The notes: a model not told the origin generated them from the letters alone. Positions 17,547-26,376 are shown, counted from the first letter of the stretch. The stretch: DNA of 64,000 bases from Methanomassiliicoccales archaeon UBA280 (GCA_002499085.1 DAKD01000005.1:13771-77770); one strand, 5' to 3'. Made by a program: numbers and translations.

Positions 17547-18287
17547 ATGCGACTGGTCATTGATACGCGCTCGGGGCTTGCAGGCGACATAACCGCCGCC
17601 GGGCTGATAGGCCTGGGAGCAGATCCGGACAGGGTCTGCGGCGCCATGGAGATTGCGGGCCGCACACTGGGCCCGACCGCGGTTTCGCATGTTTGTTCCG
17701 AAGGTATCCACAGGATGCGCATCGGGTTCGAGGGACCGGGCCATCTCCATGCGGACATGGCCGCGGAATGCCTGGGCCAGGCAATGGAATCATGCGGCAT
17801 CGGCCATCCCTGGGCAATGACCGCGGAGCGAATCCTCCAGGCCATGGCCAGCGCCGAAGGCGCAGTCCATTCGGAACATCCCCTGCTGAAGCACCTGCAT
17901 TGCGGCCCCGTGGCAGTGCTTCACGAGGCATCGGACATTCTGATCGACATCGCAGGCGCGGCAGCCGGAATGGAGAGCCTGGGCGTGACCGAGGTTTTCT
18001 ACATCGGGTTCGTGGGCGTTGGGTCGGGAACCGTGAGATTCTCCCACGGCACACTGGAAGTGCCCACACCCGCCACAAGATACATTCTCGAGAAGCACGG
18101 AATACCCTGGACCAGCACGGACGCGGGAATGGAGGCGGCCACGCCCACGGGCGCGGCCATACTCGCGGGCTGCATGGCTGCACCGGCGGATGAGGCCCCC
18201 GAGGGCTGCGGGAAAGCCCTGGCCGGGGGCACGCGGCCCCTTCCGCCCGTGGCATTCTACCTCGCAGATAGCCGGGCAAACCCTTAA
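17547..18287 (+). CDS. LarC-like (DUF111) protein, N-terminal half only
   Basis: The 246-residue protein begins MRLVIDTRSGLAGDITAAGL, like the opening of LarC, the cyclometallase that inserts nickel into the lactate racemase cofactor. It keeps conserved pieces such as AERILQAMASAEGAVH, HCGPVAVLHEASDILIDIAG and MEAATPTGAAIL. Full LarC is about 400 residues, and the C-terminal metal-binding half is missing. The stop is clean and is followed by the marC promoter. The histidine-rich insert of bacterial LarC is absent. It may be a LarC1-only paralogue with another task. Confidence 0.75.
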   Translation: MRLVIDTRSGLAGDITAAGLIGLGADPDRVCGAMEIAGRTLGPTAVSHVCSEGIHRMRIGFEGPGHLHADMAAECLGQAMESCGIGHPWAMTAERILQAMASAEGAVHSEHPLLKHLHCGPVAVLHEASDILIDIAGAAAGMESLGVTEVFYIGFVGVGSGTVRFSHGTLEVPTPATRYILEKHGIPWTSTDAGMEAATPTGAAILAGCMAAPADEAPEGCGKALAGGTRPLPPVAFYLADSRANP

Positions 18288-18314
18288 ATATCCTCTCCTG
18301 ACATTGGCGCACGG

Positions 18315-18974
18315 ATGGAACTTTCAGCAGGTCTAACGGTCATTGTGGCAGTGTTCGCCATAGTCAACCCTGTCGGCAACATATCCTTCTTCGTCGCGCT
18401 CACGGACGGTTACACGCGCAGGGAGAAGATAGCCGTCATTAGGAAGACCACGCTTGTCGCGGGCGGCGTGCTGGCCGTGTTCGCGCTTCTGGGGACTTAC
18501 ATATTCGATTTCTTCTCCATAACCATACCTGCCTTCAGGATTGCCGGGGGCATCCTGCTGCTGACCATCGCTTTCTCCATGCTGCAGGGCAGCCATCCCA
18601 AGTCGAAGATAACGGACCGTGACAAGGAGGAGGCCCTTCAGAGGGAGTCAGTCGGCATTGTCCCCCTGGGCATACCCATGTTCGCTGGCCCCGGCTCAAT
18701 AACGACTGTCATGATCTACGTCACGGACGCGAGCGCGGACAAGACAGCGGGCACGGACTGGTATCTGATACTCTTCGTGTTCATCGCGATACTCATCACC
18801 ATGGCGCTGAGCTTCTTCCTGCTGTACTACGGCGAAGTGCTTTTCGAGAGGATTGGCAGGATGGGAACGCAGGCATTCTCAAGGATAATGGGTCTCATAC
18901 TCGCGGCGATGGCAGTGCAGTTCGTACTCGGGGGATTCGTCCAGTTCCTGCAGGATAACAGTCTAATCTCCTGA
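18315..18974 (+). CDS. MarC-family integral membrane protein
   Basis: The 219-residue protein has six hydrophobic segments and the MarC motifs VNPVGNISFFVALT near the N-terminus, FRIAGGILLLTIAFSMLQG and IVPLGIPMFAGPGSITTVM. Members were once linked to multiple antibiotic resistance, but no transport activity is firmly shown. A cttaaata box at 18284-18291 lies about 28 bases before the ATG, so the mRNA is probably leaderless. Confidence 0.92.
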   Translation: MELSAGLTVIVAVFAIVNPVGNISFFVALTDGYTRREKIAVIRKTTLVAGGVLAVFALLGTYIFDFFSITIPAFRIAGGILLLTIAFSMLQGSHPKSKITDRDKEEALQRESVGIVPLGIPMFAGPGSITTVMIYVTDASADKTAGTDWYLILFVFIAILITMALSFFLLYYGEVLFERIGRMGTQAFSRIMGLILAAMAVQFVLGGFVQFLQDNSLIS

Positions 18975-18979
18975 AAAAA

Positions 18980-19210
18980 TCAGTGCAGCGTATAGCCGTT
19001 CTCATGGGGCAGCGAGAAGGTCCTGCCGTTGTCAAGGTCCACCTTCCTGGTAATATTGAGGAAATCAAGGCAGTCGAAGCAGTAGCCGTACCTCCGGTCC
19101 TCGGGCAGTACTACTAGCTGGCACCCGCATTTCCTGCAGTGCCCGAACATGTCTGCGGAGTTCTCGAAATTGCGAACGTCCGGCCTGATGAATGTGTATG
19201 ATTTCCTCAA
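18980..19210 (-). CDS. Small zinc-binding hypothetical protein
   Basis: A 76-residue frame from TTG 19210 has two CxxC knuckles: HCRKCGCQ and, after 20 residues, GYCFDCLDF. This is a likely zinc ribbon. The ribosome site gggggtgg and a ctatttatag box (about 19256-19265) upstream support expression. No family name is recognised. The C-terminus (NGRTFSLPHENGYTLH) lacks further cysteines. The stop is five bases from the convergent marC stop. Confidence 0.65.
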   Translation of the reverse strand: MRKSYTFIRPDVRNFENSADMFGHCRKCGCQLVVLPEDRRYGYCFDCLDFLNITRKVDLDNGRTFSLPHENGYTLH

Positions 19211-19278
19211 ATTTCCACCCCCTTCCGGTTGAGCAAAGCAGGGAAACGATTCTATCTATAAATAGCCTCTGGCTAAAG

Positions 19279-19291
19279 GTATATATATAAC
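19279..19291 (+). promoter_or_regulatory. Strong TATA box of a candidate short transcript
   Basis: The sequence ggtatatatataa is the most canonical archaeal TATA box in this gap and points away from the zinc-protein gene. Transcription would start near 19312. Confidence 0.55.
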
Positions 19292-19311
19292 ATTTTCCTA
19301 TTGTTCCTTCA

Positions 19312-19455
19312 GATGGAAAATATCCGCGGCGCGGTGGAGAAGCGCCGTGCGGTACGGTATTGAATCTCACGATGAACTCTTCCCCACTTGGGCATGGCAA
19401 TTCTCTCTCCAACACGGGCAATTATGTTGCCCGTATGCCATGCCCGTATTTTTTT
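19312..19455 (+). ncRNA. Candidate small RNA or micro-ORF transcript with intrinsic-type terminator
   Basis: About 28 bases after the TATA box comes ATG 19313, which opens a 16-codon frame (MENIRGAVEKRRAVRY, stop at 19361-19363). The transcript then folds into a nested hairpin. The outer stem gggcatggca/tgccatgccc is at 19390-19399 and 19436-19445; the inner stem acgggcaa/ttgcccgt is at 19414-19421 and 19427-19434. Seven T residues (19449-19455) follow. Promoter, structure and T-run define a unit of about 145 bases. Whether the product is RNA or the peptide cannot be told. Confidence 0.45.
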
Positions 19456-19681
19456 CGGCAATCAGGTTGTTGGAAGATTGCCGATTGCCGAAATTTTCAT
19501 GAATCAGATATCTAATGCATAGTTGATTCATGGCGAATCCTTTTATTGCTTGGATTCAGCTCGCGGATTCACCGCTTGCTAGCATGCGCTTATGTTTTAT
19601 GGTCCTGATTCAGCTTTATTATTGTTGACCGGACCATTGTCGAATGCGCCGCTTTCAGATTGCCGGGAATCGCATTCAACG
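19455..19681 (+). repeat. R4 repeat, copy 2
   Basis: This copy shows attgccgattgccgaaatt, then gattcatggcgaatcc, ttcaccgcttgctagcatg, cttatgttttatggtcctg and ggaccattgtcgaatgcgcc. The order matches the copies at 5128 and 32814 and the reverse complement of 43817-44066. Confidence 0.8.
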
Positions 19682-19711
19682 CAAGCTCCTGAAATTCAAT
19701 TTTCCCGCTGC

Positions 19712-19946
19712 CCAGGCCATGCTCTGCGAATACTTTTGTCTCCGTCCGAAGTCCTTCGGACGTTCGGAATCATCGCAATCAACGCGCATTGTTTAATTCA
19801 GGATTGGCCGGCATCCAGGCCCTGCCCTGCGAATGCTTTAGTCTCCATCCGAAGTCCTTCGGACGTTCGGAATTGTCGCAATTAACGAGCATTGCTTAAT
19901 TCTGCCTTGACCGATGTCCAGACCATGCTCTGCGAATGCTTTATTA
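19712..19946 (+). repeat. Tandem repeat, 103-base period, upstream of purS
   Basis: Two full units and a partial third start at 19712, 19815 and 19918 with ccaggcc(a/c)tg(c/t)(c/t)ctgcgaat. Each full unit contains the hairpin ccgaagtccttcggacgttcgg (19746 and 19849) and ends with cgcaat(c/t)aacg(c/a)gcattg. The third unit runs into the purS TATA box (ctttattata). Confidence 0.8.
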
Positions 19947-19977
19947 TACTGTTTATCATGTCTGATGTGTGGTTGAA

Positions 19978-20226
19978 ATGTTCGTCGCAGACATCAGGAT
20001 AAAGCTGAAGAAAGGCGTCGCTGACCCCGAAGGCAAAAACACCAGGAAGGCCCTGGAACTCCTGGGCTTCCCGGAGGTGGCGGAAGTCAAGACCTCCAAG
20101 GTCTTCTCCGTTCACCTGAACTCGCCGGACGAGGCATCTGCCAAAGCCCAGGTCGAGAAGATCTGCCTTGCGCTCCTTGCAAACCCGGTCATCAACGAAT
20201 ATTCCTATGATATCCGGGAGGCATGA
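19978..20226 (+). CDS. purS: Phosphoribosylformylglycinamidine synthase, PurS subunit
   Basis: The 82-residue protein (MFVADIRIKLKKGVADPEG...) is the small structural subunit that joins PurL and PurQ into the active FGAM synthase. The pattern KNTRKALELLGFPEVAEVKT and the length are typical. ATG 19978 is preferred over GTG 19969 because the ttattatac box (19941-19949) predicts initiation near 19972. The purL start follows immediately. Confidence 0.95.
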   Translation: MFVADIRIKLKKGVADPEGKNTRKALELLGFPEVAEVKTSKVFSVHLNSPDEASAKAQVEKICLALLANPVINEYSYDIREA

Positions 20227-20227
20227 G

Positions 20228-22573
20228 TTGGCCGCGGAGGGCCTTTACCGGAAGCTGGAGGCGCCATTCCCGCTCAGCGAAGTCCTTCTGCTGGGCGCAG
20301 GCGATGAACAGCTTTCCGCCATCGCGGCGGAGAGCGGCACCGGCCTCAGCCTTGAAGAGATGAAGGCTCTCGCGGACTACTTTGGAAAGGTCGGGAGGAA
20401 CCCGACCGAGGTCGAGCTCCAGTCCATCGGCCAGGCATGGTCCGAGCATTGCTGCTACAAATCCTCCAAATCGATACTCAGGGAATTCGTGTTCGGCATA
20501 GACAGCCCCCGGGTCATTGACCGGGGCGACGCCGGCGTCATGGAGTTCGATTCCGAGAACGCCTACTCGCTGCGCATCGAATCGCACAACCATCCGAGCG
20601 CTGTCGAACCGTACGGGGGCGCAGCGACAGGCATAGGCGGCATTGTCAGGGACGTGCTGTGCATGGGCTGCCAGCCAATCGCCCTCATCGACCCTCTTTT
20701 CTTCGGCAGGCTGGACACGCCCGCATCCGAGGTTCCGAAAGGCACCAAGCATCCCACCTACCTGTTCGACGGCGTTGTGTCCGGAATAAGGGACTACGGG
20801 AACAGAATCGGTGTGCCCACAGTCTCGGGAGGCGTTTTCTTCGACTCATCGTACACTGGCAACTGCCTTGTCAACGTGGGCTGCGTTGGCATAGCCAGAA
20901 AGGAGCATCTTTATAAGAACCGGGTCGGGGGCGTGGGCGACAACCTCGTACTCGTCGGAGGCCGAACAGGAAGAGACGGCATTCACGGCGTTACATTCGC
21001 GTCTGCTGTCCTGACAGAGGAATCCGAGACAGAGAGCCGCGGCGCCGTCCAGCTCGGCGACCCGATAACCAAGGAACCTGTCATCCATGCGGTTCTGGAA
21101 GTGGCCAGGCGCCATCTGATAACAGGCATGAAGGACCTTGGAGGCGGCGGCCTGTCCTGCGTTTGCGGCGAGCTCGCCTATGCGGCCGGCTTCGGGGTCG
21201 ATGTGCAGCTCGATAAGGTGCCCACGAAGGAAGAGGGCCTGATGCCCTGGGAGATTTGGGTCTCGGAATCGCAGGAGCGAATGATGCTCGCCGTGGCCGA
21301 TGCGAATCTCGAGGAAGTCCTGCATGTATTCAGGTTCAACGACGTGGAAGCCAATGTGGTGGGCCGGGTCATACCCGAGCAGAAGGCCAGGGTATTCTTC
21401 AGGGGCACCAAGGTCCTGGACCTGGACCTGAAATTCCTCACAGGCGGGCCCGAGTACTGCAGGCCCAGAGAGATACGGAAACCGGGCCAGAATGTATCAG
21501 AGGCGCCGCCCGCCCGCAGGTTGGACCACGGCACTGCTCTGCTCGGGCTGCTGGCTTCCGAGAACATCTGCTCGCGGGACTGGGTCATACACCAGTACGA
21601 CCACGAGGTGCGCGGATGCACTGTCCTGAAACCCCTGCAGGGCGCGCTTGGCCACGCATGCCACGGCGACGCCTCCGTGCTCAAGCCGGTCGAGGAGAGC
21701 TGGCAGGGCCTGGCAATATGCACAGCCTCGAATCCGTGGATGACTGCGATCGACCCGTACCGGGGCGGAAAGGCCACAATCGACGAGATGTGCCGGAACC
21801 TGGTGGCCGTGGGTGCAAGGCCCGACGCTTTCTCCAACTGCCTGAACTTCGGCAACCCAGAGAAACCGGAGCGCCTCGGCGAGTTCCATGAGGCCGTTCG
21901 GGGCATGGGAGAGGCCGCGAAAGCCCTGGGTATACCCACACCCAGCGGGAACGTGAGCTTCTACAACGAGAGCGAATCAAGTTCGGTCATGCCGACCGCG
22001 GTCGTCCTTGGGACAGGTATAGTCCCGGACGTCAGGAAGGCCGTGACATCCGACCTGAAGGGGGAAGGCCATGCGATTTACATTGTCGGCCGCACCGGCC
22101 CGGAGATGGGTGGCTCGGCATATCACCGGCTCACAGGCGCGTCCAGCCCTTCTGTGCCCGACACGGACCTGGAGGTTCTGAAATCATGCATCGCTTCCAT
22201 GCTGGCCGCCATGGCCGAGGACATTGTGCTCTCTTGCCACGACATATCCGACGGCGGCCTGGCCGTTGCGATCGCCGAGATGTGCATCGGCGGCCAGACA
22301 GGCGCGGAGCTCGAGCTCGACCCCGCGGCCGGACTGGGTCCGGAGGCATTGCTGTTCTCCGAGTCCAGCACGCGCTGGCTTGCCGAAGTCGACCCCGGTA
22401 ACGGGAAGCGGTTCGAGAAATTGCTCGGGCCGATGGCCGCGAGGATAGGCGAGACAGGCGGTTCCGAGCTTACCATTGCCGCGGGCGAGGAGATACTAAT
22501 CTCGAAATCCGTTGCCGAGCTTGAAACCACATGGCGCGGCACGCTGTGGAAGCGCATGGGGGGCTCCGAATGA
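20228..22573 (+). CDS. purL: Phosphoribosylformylglycinamidine synthase, PurL subunit
   Basis: The protein of about 781 residues is the ATP-dependent synthase that converts FGAR to FGAM using ammonia from PurQ. It shows SIGQAWSEHCCYKSSK (the conserved histidine), ENAYSLRIESHNHPSAVEPY, GAATGIGGIVRDVLCMG and DLGGGGLSC. The length suits the small archaeal/Gram-positive type. The frame continues upstream inside purS, but TTG 20228 has a perfect gggagg six bases before it (20216-20221), one base after the purS stop. It overlaps purQ by four bases. Confidence 0.97.
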   Translation: MAAEGLYRKLEAPFPLSEVLLLGAGDEQLSAIAAESGTGLSLEEMKALADYFGKVGRNPTEVELQSIGQAWSEHCCYKSSKSILREFVFGIDSPRVIDRGDAGVMEFDSENAYSLRIESHNHPSAVEPYGGAATGIGGIVRDVLCMGCQPIALIDPLFFGRLDTPASEVPKGTKHPTYLFDGVVSGIRDYGNRIGVPTVSGGVFFDSSYTGNCLVNVGCVGIARKEHLYKNRVGGVGDNLVLVGGRTGRDGIHGVTFASAVLTEESETESRGAVQLGDPITKEPVIHAVLEVARRHLITGMKDLGGGGLSCVCGELAYAAGFGVDVQLDKVPTKEEGLMPWEIWVSESQERMMLAVADANLEEVLHVFRFNDVEANVVGRVIPEQKARVFFRGTKVLDLDLKFLTGGPEYCRPREIRKPGQNVSEAPPARRLDHGTALLGLLASENICSRDWVIHQYDHEVRGCTVLKPLQGALGHACHGDASVLKPVEESWQGLAICTASNPWMTAIDPYRGGKATIDEMCRNLVAVGARPDAFSNCLNFGNPEKPERLGEFHEAVRGMGEAAKALGIPTPSGNVSFYNESESSSVMPTAVVLGTGIVPDVRKAVTSDLKGEGHAIYIVGRTGPEMGGSAYHRLTGASSPSVPDTDLEVLKSCIASMLAAMAEDIVLSCHDISDGGLAVAIAEMCIGGQTGAELELDPAAGLGPEALLFSESSTRWLAEVDPGNGKRFEKLLGPMAARIGETGGSELTIAAGEEILISKSVAELETTWRGTLWKRMGGSE

Positions 22574-23403
22574 GGCGCGACCAGGTCAAGGTATGCGTGC
22601 TCAGGATAGAGGGCACCAACTGCGAGACAGAGTCGTTCCTGGCCTTCGAGAGGCTGGGAGCGAGACCGGAGATGGTGCATCTCAAGCAGCTCACTGGCCA
22701 GGATGTGAGGGAGGAGGAGAAGCGCGACCTCATGGACTATCACATACTGATGCTGCCGGGCGGATTCTCCTCGGGCGATTATGTCCGCGCAGGCGCAATA
22801 TTCGCGGCAAGGATGAAGAGCAGGCTCGCGAAACCGCTCATCGAGTTCATCGGCGACGGCAGGGCCGTGCTGGGCGTGTGCAACGGCTTCCAGGTCCTTG
22901 TGGAGATGGGCATCCTTCCGGGCATCGACGGCATCATGAGCCCGCAGCCCCAGGCCGTCCTGGCCACGAACGAGTCCTCCAGATTCGAATGCCGCCCAAC
23001 ATTATTGAAATATGAAAATAATAATACTTGTATATTTACCAATAAATTAAAACACGGCCAGGTGCTTCTCGTGCCCTCGGCCCATGCGGAGGGCAGGCTG
23101 CTGTTCCCCTCGGAGAGGGCCGAAGCCATGCTCCAGCGGCTGGAGGACAATGACCAGATAGTGTTCAGGTATGTCGGCCCCGACGGAACCTACGCAGGCT
23201 ACCCATGGAACCCGAACGGCTCGCCCGGCAACATCGCTGGCATATGCAACCCGTCGGGCAACGTTCTGGGCATGATGCCCCATCCCGAGAGGGTGTTCCA
23301 CAGGTACACGCATCCTGACTGGACAAGGGGCTCGGACAACCCGCTGGGAGACGGCAGGGCAATATTCGAGGGCATACTGGAGCGGGTCACGGAGACTTTC
23401 TGA
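22570..23403 (+). CDS. purQ: Phosphoribosylformylglycinamidine synthase, PurQ glutaminase subunit
   Basis: The 277-residue class I glutamine amidotransferase has the nucleophile C104 in LGVCNGFQVL, the oxyanion GGFSSGDYVRAG and the histidine/glutamate pair in MMPHPERVF. It supplies ammonia to PurL. The start overlaps the purL stop as ATGA with gggggg upstream. Codons at 23000-23053 (LLKYENNNTCIFTNKL) are strikingly AT-rich inside a GC-rich gene. Confidence 0.96.
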   Translation: MRRDQVKVCVLRIEGTNCETESFLAFERLGARPEMVHLKQLTGQDVREEEKRDLMDYHILMLPGGFSSGDYVRAGAIFAARMKSRLAKPLIEFIGDGRAVLGVCNGFQVLVEMGILPGIDGIMSPQPQAVLATNESSRFECRPTLLKYENNNTCIFTNKLKHGQVLLVPSAHAEGRLLFPSERAEAMLQRLEDNDQIVFRYVGPDGTYAGYPWNPNGSPGNIAGICNPSGNVLGMMPHPERVFHRYTHPDWTRGSDNPLGDGRAIFEGILERVTETF

Positions 23404-23415
23404 GGACGAGATCGC

Positions 23416-24549
23416 ATGGAAGAGAACACGGAAGACAGACCCGGCCCCGGCGGCAAGAGAACCGCAGCCGCTCTCGCCGCAGTATTGACAGTCATGTGCC
23501 TGATACTTGTCTACTTCTACTGGCGAGGCATAATTCCCGGCGGGGATGACGGGGACGCGGATGTGGTGGACCTGCCTGACTGGTACGTGCCCCCGTCGGG
23601 CAGCGCAGAAACCCCGGACTGGATGCTGGACATGACACTGGTGTCGGATCTCCAGGAGGACGGATACAACGGCTCCGGCATCGTGGTTGGCATCGTGGAC
23701 ACGGGCATAGACGACTCGCATCCCGAATTCGCGGATGATGCCATATTGCTCTGGAAAGACTTCGTGAACTCCAGGCCGGAGCCTTACGACGACGGCGGCC
23801 ACGGCACCGCAATGGCAAGCATCATTGTAGCCAGCGGCTCCCTCAGAGGCATAGCCCAGGGTGTTAGGCTGATAATCGCAAAGGCCATACCGGGGGAGGG
23901 CGGCGGCAACGATGCGACAGTGGGCGCAGCCATCAGTTGGTGCGCGGACCCCAACGGCGACGGCGACATCTCGGACGGCGCCGACATCATTTCGCTGTCG
24001 CTCGGCGGGGGCGAGCATCCCAGGTTCGGCAGCGAAGCAGGCACCGCAGCCAGGCAGGCAATCGACAGAGGCATCATTGTCGTCGCTTCGGCCGGCAATG
24101 ACGGGGAGCTGGACGACGGCGACGTCGAGAGCCCTGCGTCAGAGGAGCTGGTCATTGCGGTCGGGGCAATAGACAGCACAGGCACGATAGCGAGCTTCAG
24201 TTCTGTGGGCGACAACGACGGCAGGACCCCGCAGACATGGGACGACCGCCTCGACCCCAACAAGAAGCCGGAAGTTGTGGCTCCGGGCGTCGGAATCACC
24301 GCCGCATTCCCTGACGGCAGGTACGCGTCAGTAAGCGGCACCTCCCCGGCGGCTGCATTCGTCTCGGGGACACTGGCCCTCATCCTACAGGCCAACCCGG
24401 GATACATGCGCACAGGAAACTCTTCGGCCGTGATTGCGCTCAAGACTGCGATGATGCAGACGGCCGAGCCCATGGATTCGCAAGACACGCCCCATGACAG
24501 CCATTACGGGTACGGCCTCATCCAGGCATTCCGGATATCGTTCCCATGA
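23416..24549 (+). CDS. Membrane-anchored subtilisin-like serine protease (S8)
   Basis: The 377-residue protein has one N-terminal membrane anchor (about residues 15-36) and then an extracellular S8 catalytic domain. The triad is complete: D95 in GIVDTGIDDSHPEF, H129 in GGHGTAMAS and S310 in SGTSPAAAFVSG, with the oxyanion asparagine in ASAGNDGE. There is little room for a propeptide between anchor and domain. It sits 12 bases after purQ, so it may be read through with the purine genes although its function is unrelated. Confidence 0.93.
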   Translation: MEENTEDRPGPGGKRTAAALAAVLTVMCLILVYFYWRGIIPGGDDGDADVVDLPDWYVPPSGSAETPDWMLDMTLVSDLQEDGYNGSGIVVGIVDTGIDDSHPEFADDAILLWKDFVNSRPEPYDDGGHGTAMASIIVASGSLRGIAQGVRLIIAKAIPGEGGGNDATVGAAISWCADPNGDGDISDGADIISLSLGGGEHPRFGSEAGTAARQAIDRGIIVVASAGNDGELDDGDVESPASEELVIAVGAIDSTGTIASFSSVGDNDGRTPQTWDDRLDPNKKPEVVAPGVGITAAFPDGRYASVSGTSPAAAFVSGTLALILQANPGYMRTGNSSAVIALKTAMMQTAEPMDSQDTPHDSHYGYGLIQAFRISFP

Positions 24550-24598
24550 CCGCAAAACTTCTTAATATTGTTCGCTTTACCGCCTTCAGGGTGAGGCG

Positions 24599-25495
24599 AT
24601 GAAACTCCTTGTCAAGGGCAAAGTGAAGGAAGTCTACGAATCGGATGAGGACACTCTCAGGTTCAGGTTCACTGACCAGATATCAGTCTTCGACAAGATA
24701 ATCCCCAGCCTCATCCCGAGGAAGGGGGAGAGCCTCTGCCGCACGTCCGCATTCTGGTTCGGGCTGGCCAAGGAGAACGGCATGGGCACGCATTTCATGG
24801 GCATGCCCGCGCCGAACGAGATGGATGTGAAGCGCATCAGGCAGATGCCGAAGATGGACATGCCCGACTCCGACAGGAAGAAAGTCATGCTGCCGCTGGA
24901 GTTCATCTGCCGGCACTATGTCGCAGGCTCGATGTGGGACCGCCTGAAGTCCGGAAAGGTGAGCAAGGAGGCCTTGGGAATAACCGGAACGCCGGAGTAC
25001 GGCATGAAGCTCCCGGAGCCCCTGTTCGAGGTGACAACAAAATTCGAGGAGTTCGACAGGCCTGTCACCTTTGAGGAGGCCATTGCCTCGCTCGGCTTGA
25101 GGAAAGAGGAGCTGGACGCAGCCAGGGAAATGACCCTGAAGATGGATTCCATAATCGCCCGGGAGGTGGGGGCGCGCGGTCTGCTCCATGTCGACGGCAA
25201 GAAGGAGTTCGGCCTTGATTCCGAAGGAAATCTCATGCTCATAGACACTTTTGGAACCGCGGACGAGGACAGGTTCTGGGACGCAAAGGCCTATGCCGAC
25301 GGCAGATTCGTGGAGCTGAGCAAGGAATATGTGCGCCAGTACTACCGCGGCACGCGGTACCACGAGGCCCTGATGGAGGCCAGGGAAGCGGGCCAGGCCG
25401 AGCCGGACATCCCGGAGCTTCCCCCGCAGATGATTGAAGACACTGCCGAGCTTTACGCCAAGCTGTTCGAGCGCATGACCGGCCAGGGATTCTGA
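24599..25495 (+). CDS. purC: Phosphoribosylaminoimidazole-succinocarboxamide synthase
   Basis: The 298-residue SAICAR synthase joins aspartate to CAIR with ATP. Conserved pieces are GKVKEVYESDEDTLRFRFTD, ISVFDKIIPSLIPRKGE, ICRHYVAGSMWDRL and EFGLDSEGNLMLIDTFGTAD. The length is at the upper end of the family, with an insert between about 75 and 95. A cttaatattg box at 24560-24569 gives it its own promoter. Its stop overlaps the next start (TGATG). Confidence 0.96.
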   Translation: MKLLVKGKVKEVYESDEDTLRFRFTDQISVFDKIIPSLIPRKGESLCRTSAFWFGLAKENGMGTHFMGMPAPNEMDVKRIRQMPKMDMPDSDRKKVMLPLEFICRHYVAGSMWDRLKSGKVSKEALGITGTPEYGMKLPEPLFEVTTKFEEFDRPVTFEEAIASLGLRKEELDAAREMTLKMDSIIAREVGARGLLHVDGKKEFGLDSEGNLMLIDTFGTADEDRFWDAKAYADGRFVELSKEYVRQYYRGTRYHEALMEAREAGQAEPDIPELPPQMIEDTAELYAKLFERMTGQGF

Positions 25496-26328
25496 TGCCC
25501 ATACTGGACGATCACATGCACCTGCGGCCCGAGGGAAAGGGCGTGGAAGCCCTGAAGGAGTTCGAGAGGGCCGGCGGCACCCATGTAATTTTATGTCATC
25601 TTCCATATAAAGGTGTTAAGATAAAAATCGGCCGGGATTTCCGTAAGCAATACCAGATATCCCTGGATCTGGCCGAGAAATGCCGCCGGGAAACATCCGT
25701 GAAGGTTTACGTGATGCTCGGCCCTTACCCCGGCCACGTGGCATGGCTCTGGGATTCTCTCGGTCCCGAAGCCACGCTTCAGGCCATGAACGAGGGCATG
25801 GAGATTGCCGCGGAACTTGTCAGGGAGGGCAAGGCACTGGGCATCGGCGAGATAGGCCGCCCCCACTTCCCTGTCTCGCCGGAGATATGGGCCGCCTCCA
25901 ACGAGACCATGAAACTTGGCATGAGGCTTGCGAAAGAGGCCGGATGCACTGTCCAGCTGCACACGGAATCCGCAGGTCCCGAGGTCTGGAAGGAGCTTGC
26001 CGAAATGGCGGATTCAGTCGGCCTGGCGAGGGAAAAGGTTGTGAAGCATTACTCCGGGCCTGCGATCCTCGAATCTGAGAATCACGGGCTCTTCCCCTCC
26101 GTACTGTCATCCAAGGACAACATCATCGCTGCGGCCAACAAGGGCTCGCGCTTCATGATGGAGACTGACTTCATCGACGACCCCAGGCGCCCGGGCGCGG
26201 TTTTCGCCCCTGCCACAGTGCCGAAGCGCACGAAGGCCATGCTGGAGGCCGGCATCTTCACCGAGGAAACGGCAGCCAAGGTCCACGGGGAATGGCCCGG
26301 GAAGATTTACGGTATCGATATGGAATAG
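25495..26328 (+). CDS. TatD-like metal-dependent hydrolase
   Basis: The 277-residue amidohydrolase-fold protein has the first metal motif DDHMHLRPEG, a glutamate in LGIGEIGRPH, a histidine in CTVQLHTESAG, another in VVKHYSGPA and the final aspartate in FMMETDFIDD. These ligands suit TatD-type nucleases and phosphoesterases. It is translationally coupled to purC, but the family has no known purine step. An AT-rich patch at 25584-25630 encodes VILCHLPYKGVKIKI. Confidence 0.85.
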   Translation: MPILDDHMHLRPEGKGVEALKEFERAGGTHVILCHLPYKGVKIKIGRDFRKQYQISLDLAEKCRRETSVKVYVMLGPYPGHVAWLWDSLGPEATLQAMNEGMEIAAELVREGKALGIGEIGRPHFPVSPEIWAASNETMKLGMRLAKEAGCTVQLHTESAGPEVWKELAEMADSVGLAREKVVKHYSGPAILESENHGLFPSVLSSKDNIIAAANKGSRFMMETDFIDDPRRPGAVFAPATVPKRTKAMLEAGIFTEETAAKVHGEWPGKIYGIDME

Positions 26329-26368
26329 TGCCCGGCCCTTCCAGTTGGGGTATGGTAATCCAACAACG

Positions 26369-26376
26369 ATTTATAC
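26369..26376 (+). promoter_or_regulatory. TATA box of tRNA-Pro
   Basis: The sequence atttatac lies about 28 bases before the first base of the tRNA. Confidence 0.6.

Noticed and set aside
17156..17845. 229-codon frame for the DUF167 protein
   Set aside because: The first 125 codons are antisense to the LarC-like gene; a promoter and the conserved start support ATG 17470.
19592..19885. Frames beginning MFYGPD at 19592, 43633 (minus) and near 43907 (minus)
   Set aside because: They look like a protein family only because all read through the same R4 repeat block; they diverge at once outside it and lack promoters.
19712..19946. CRISPR array
   Set aside because: The repeat period is 103 bases with similar sequence throughout, no short repeat/unique spacer pattern and no cas genes.
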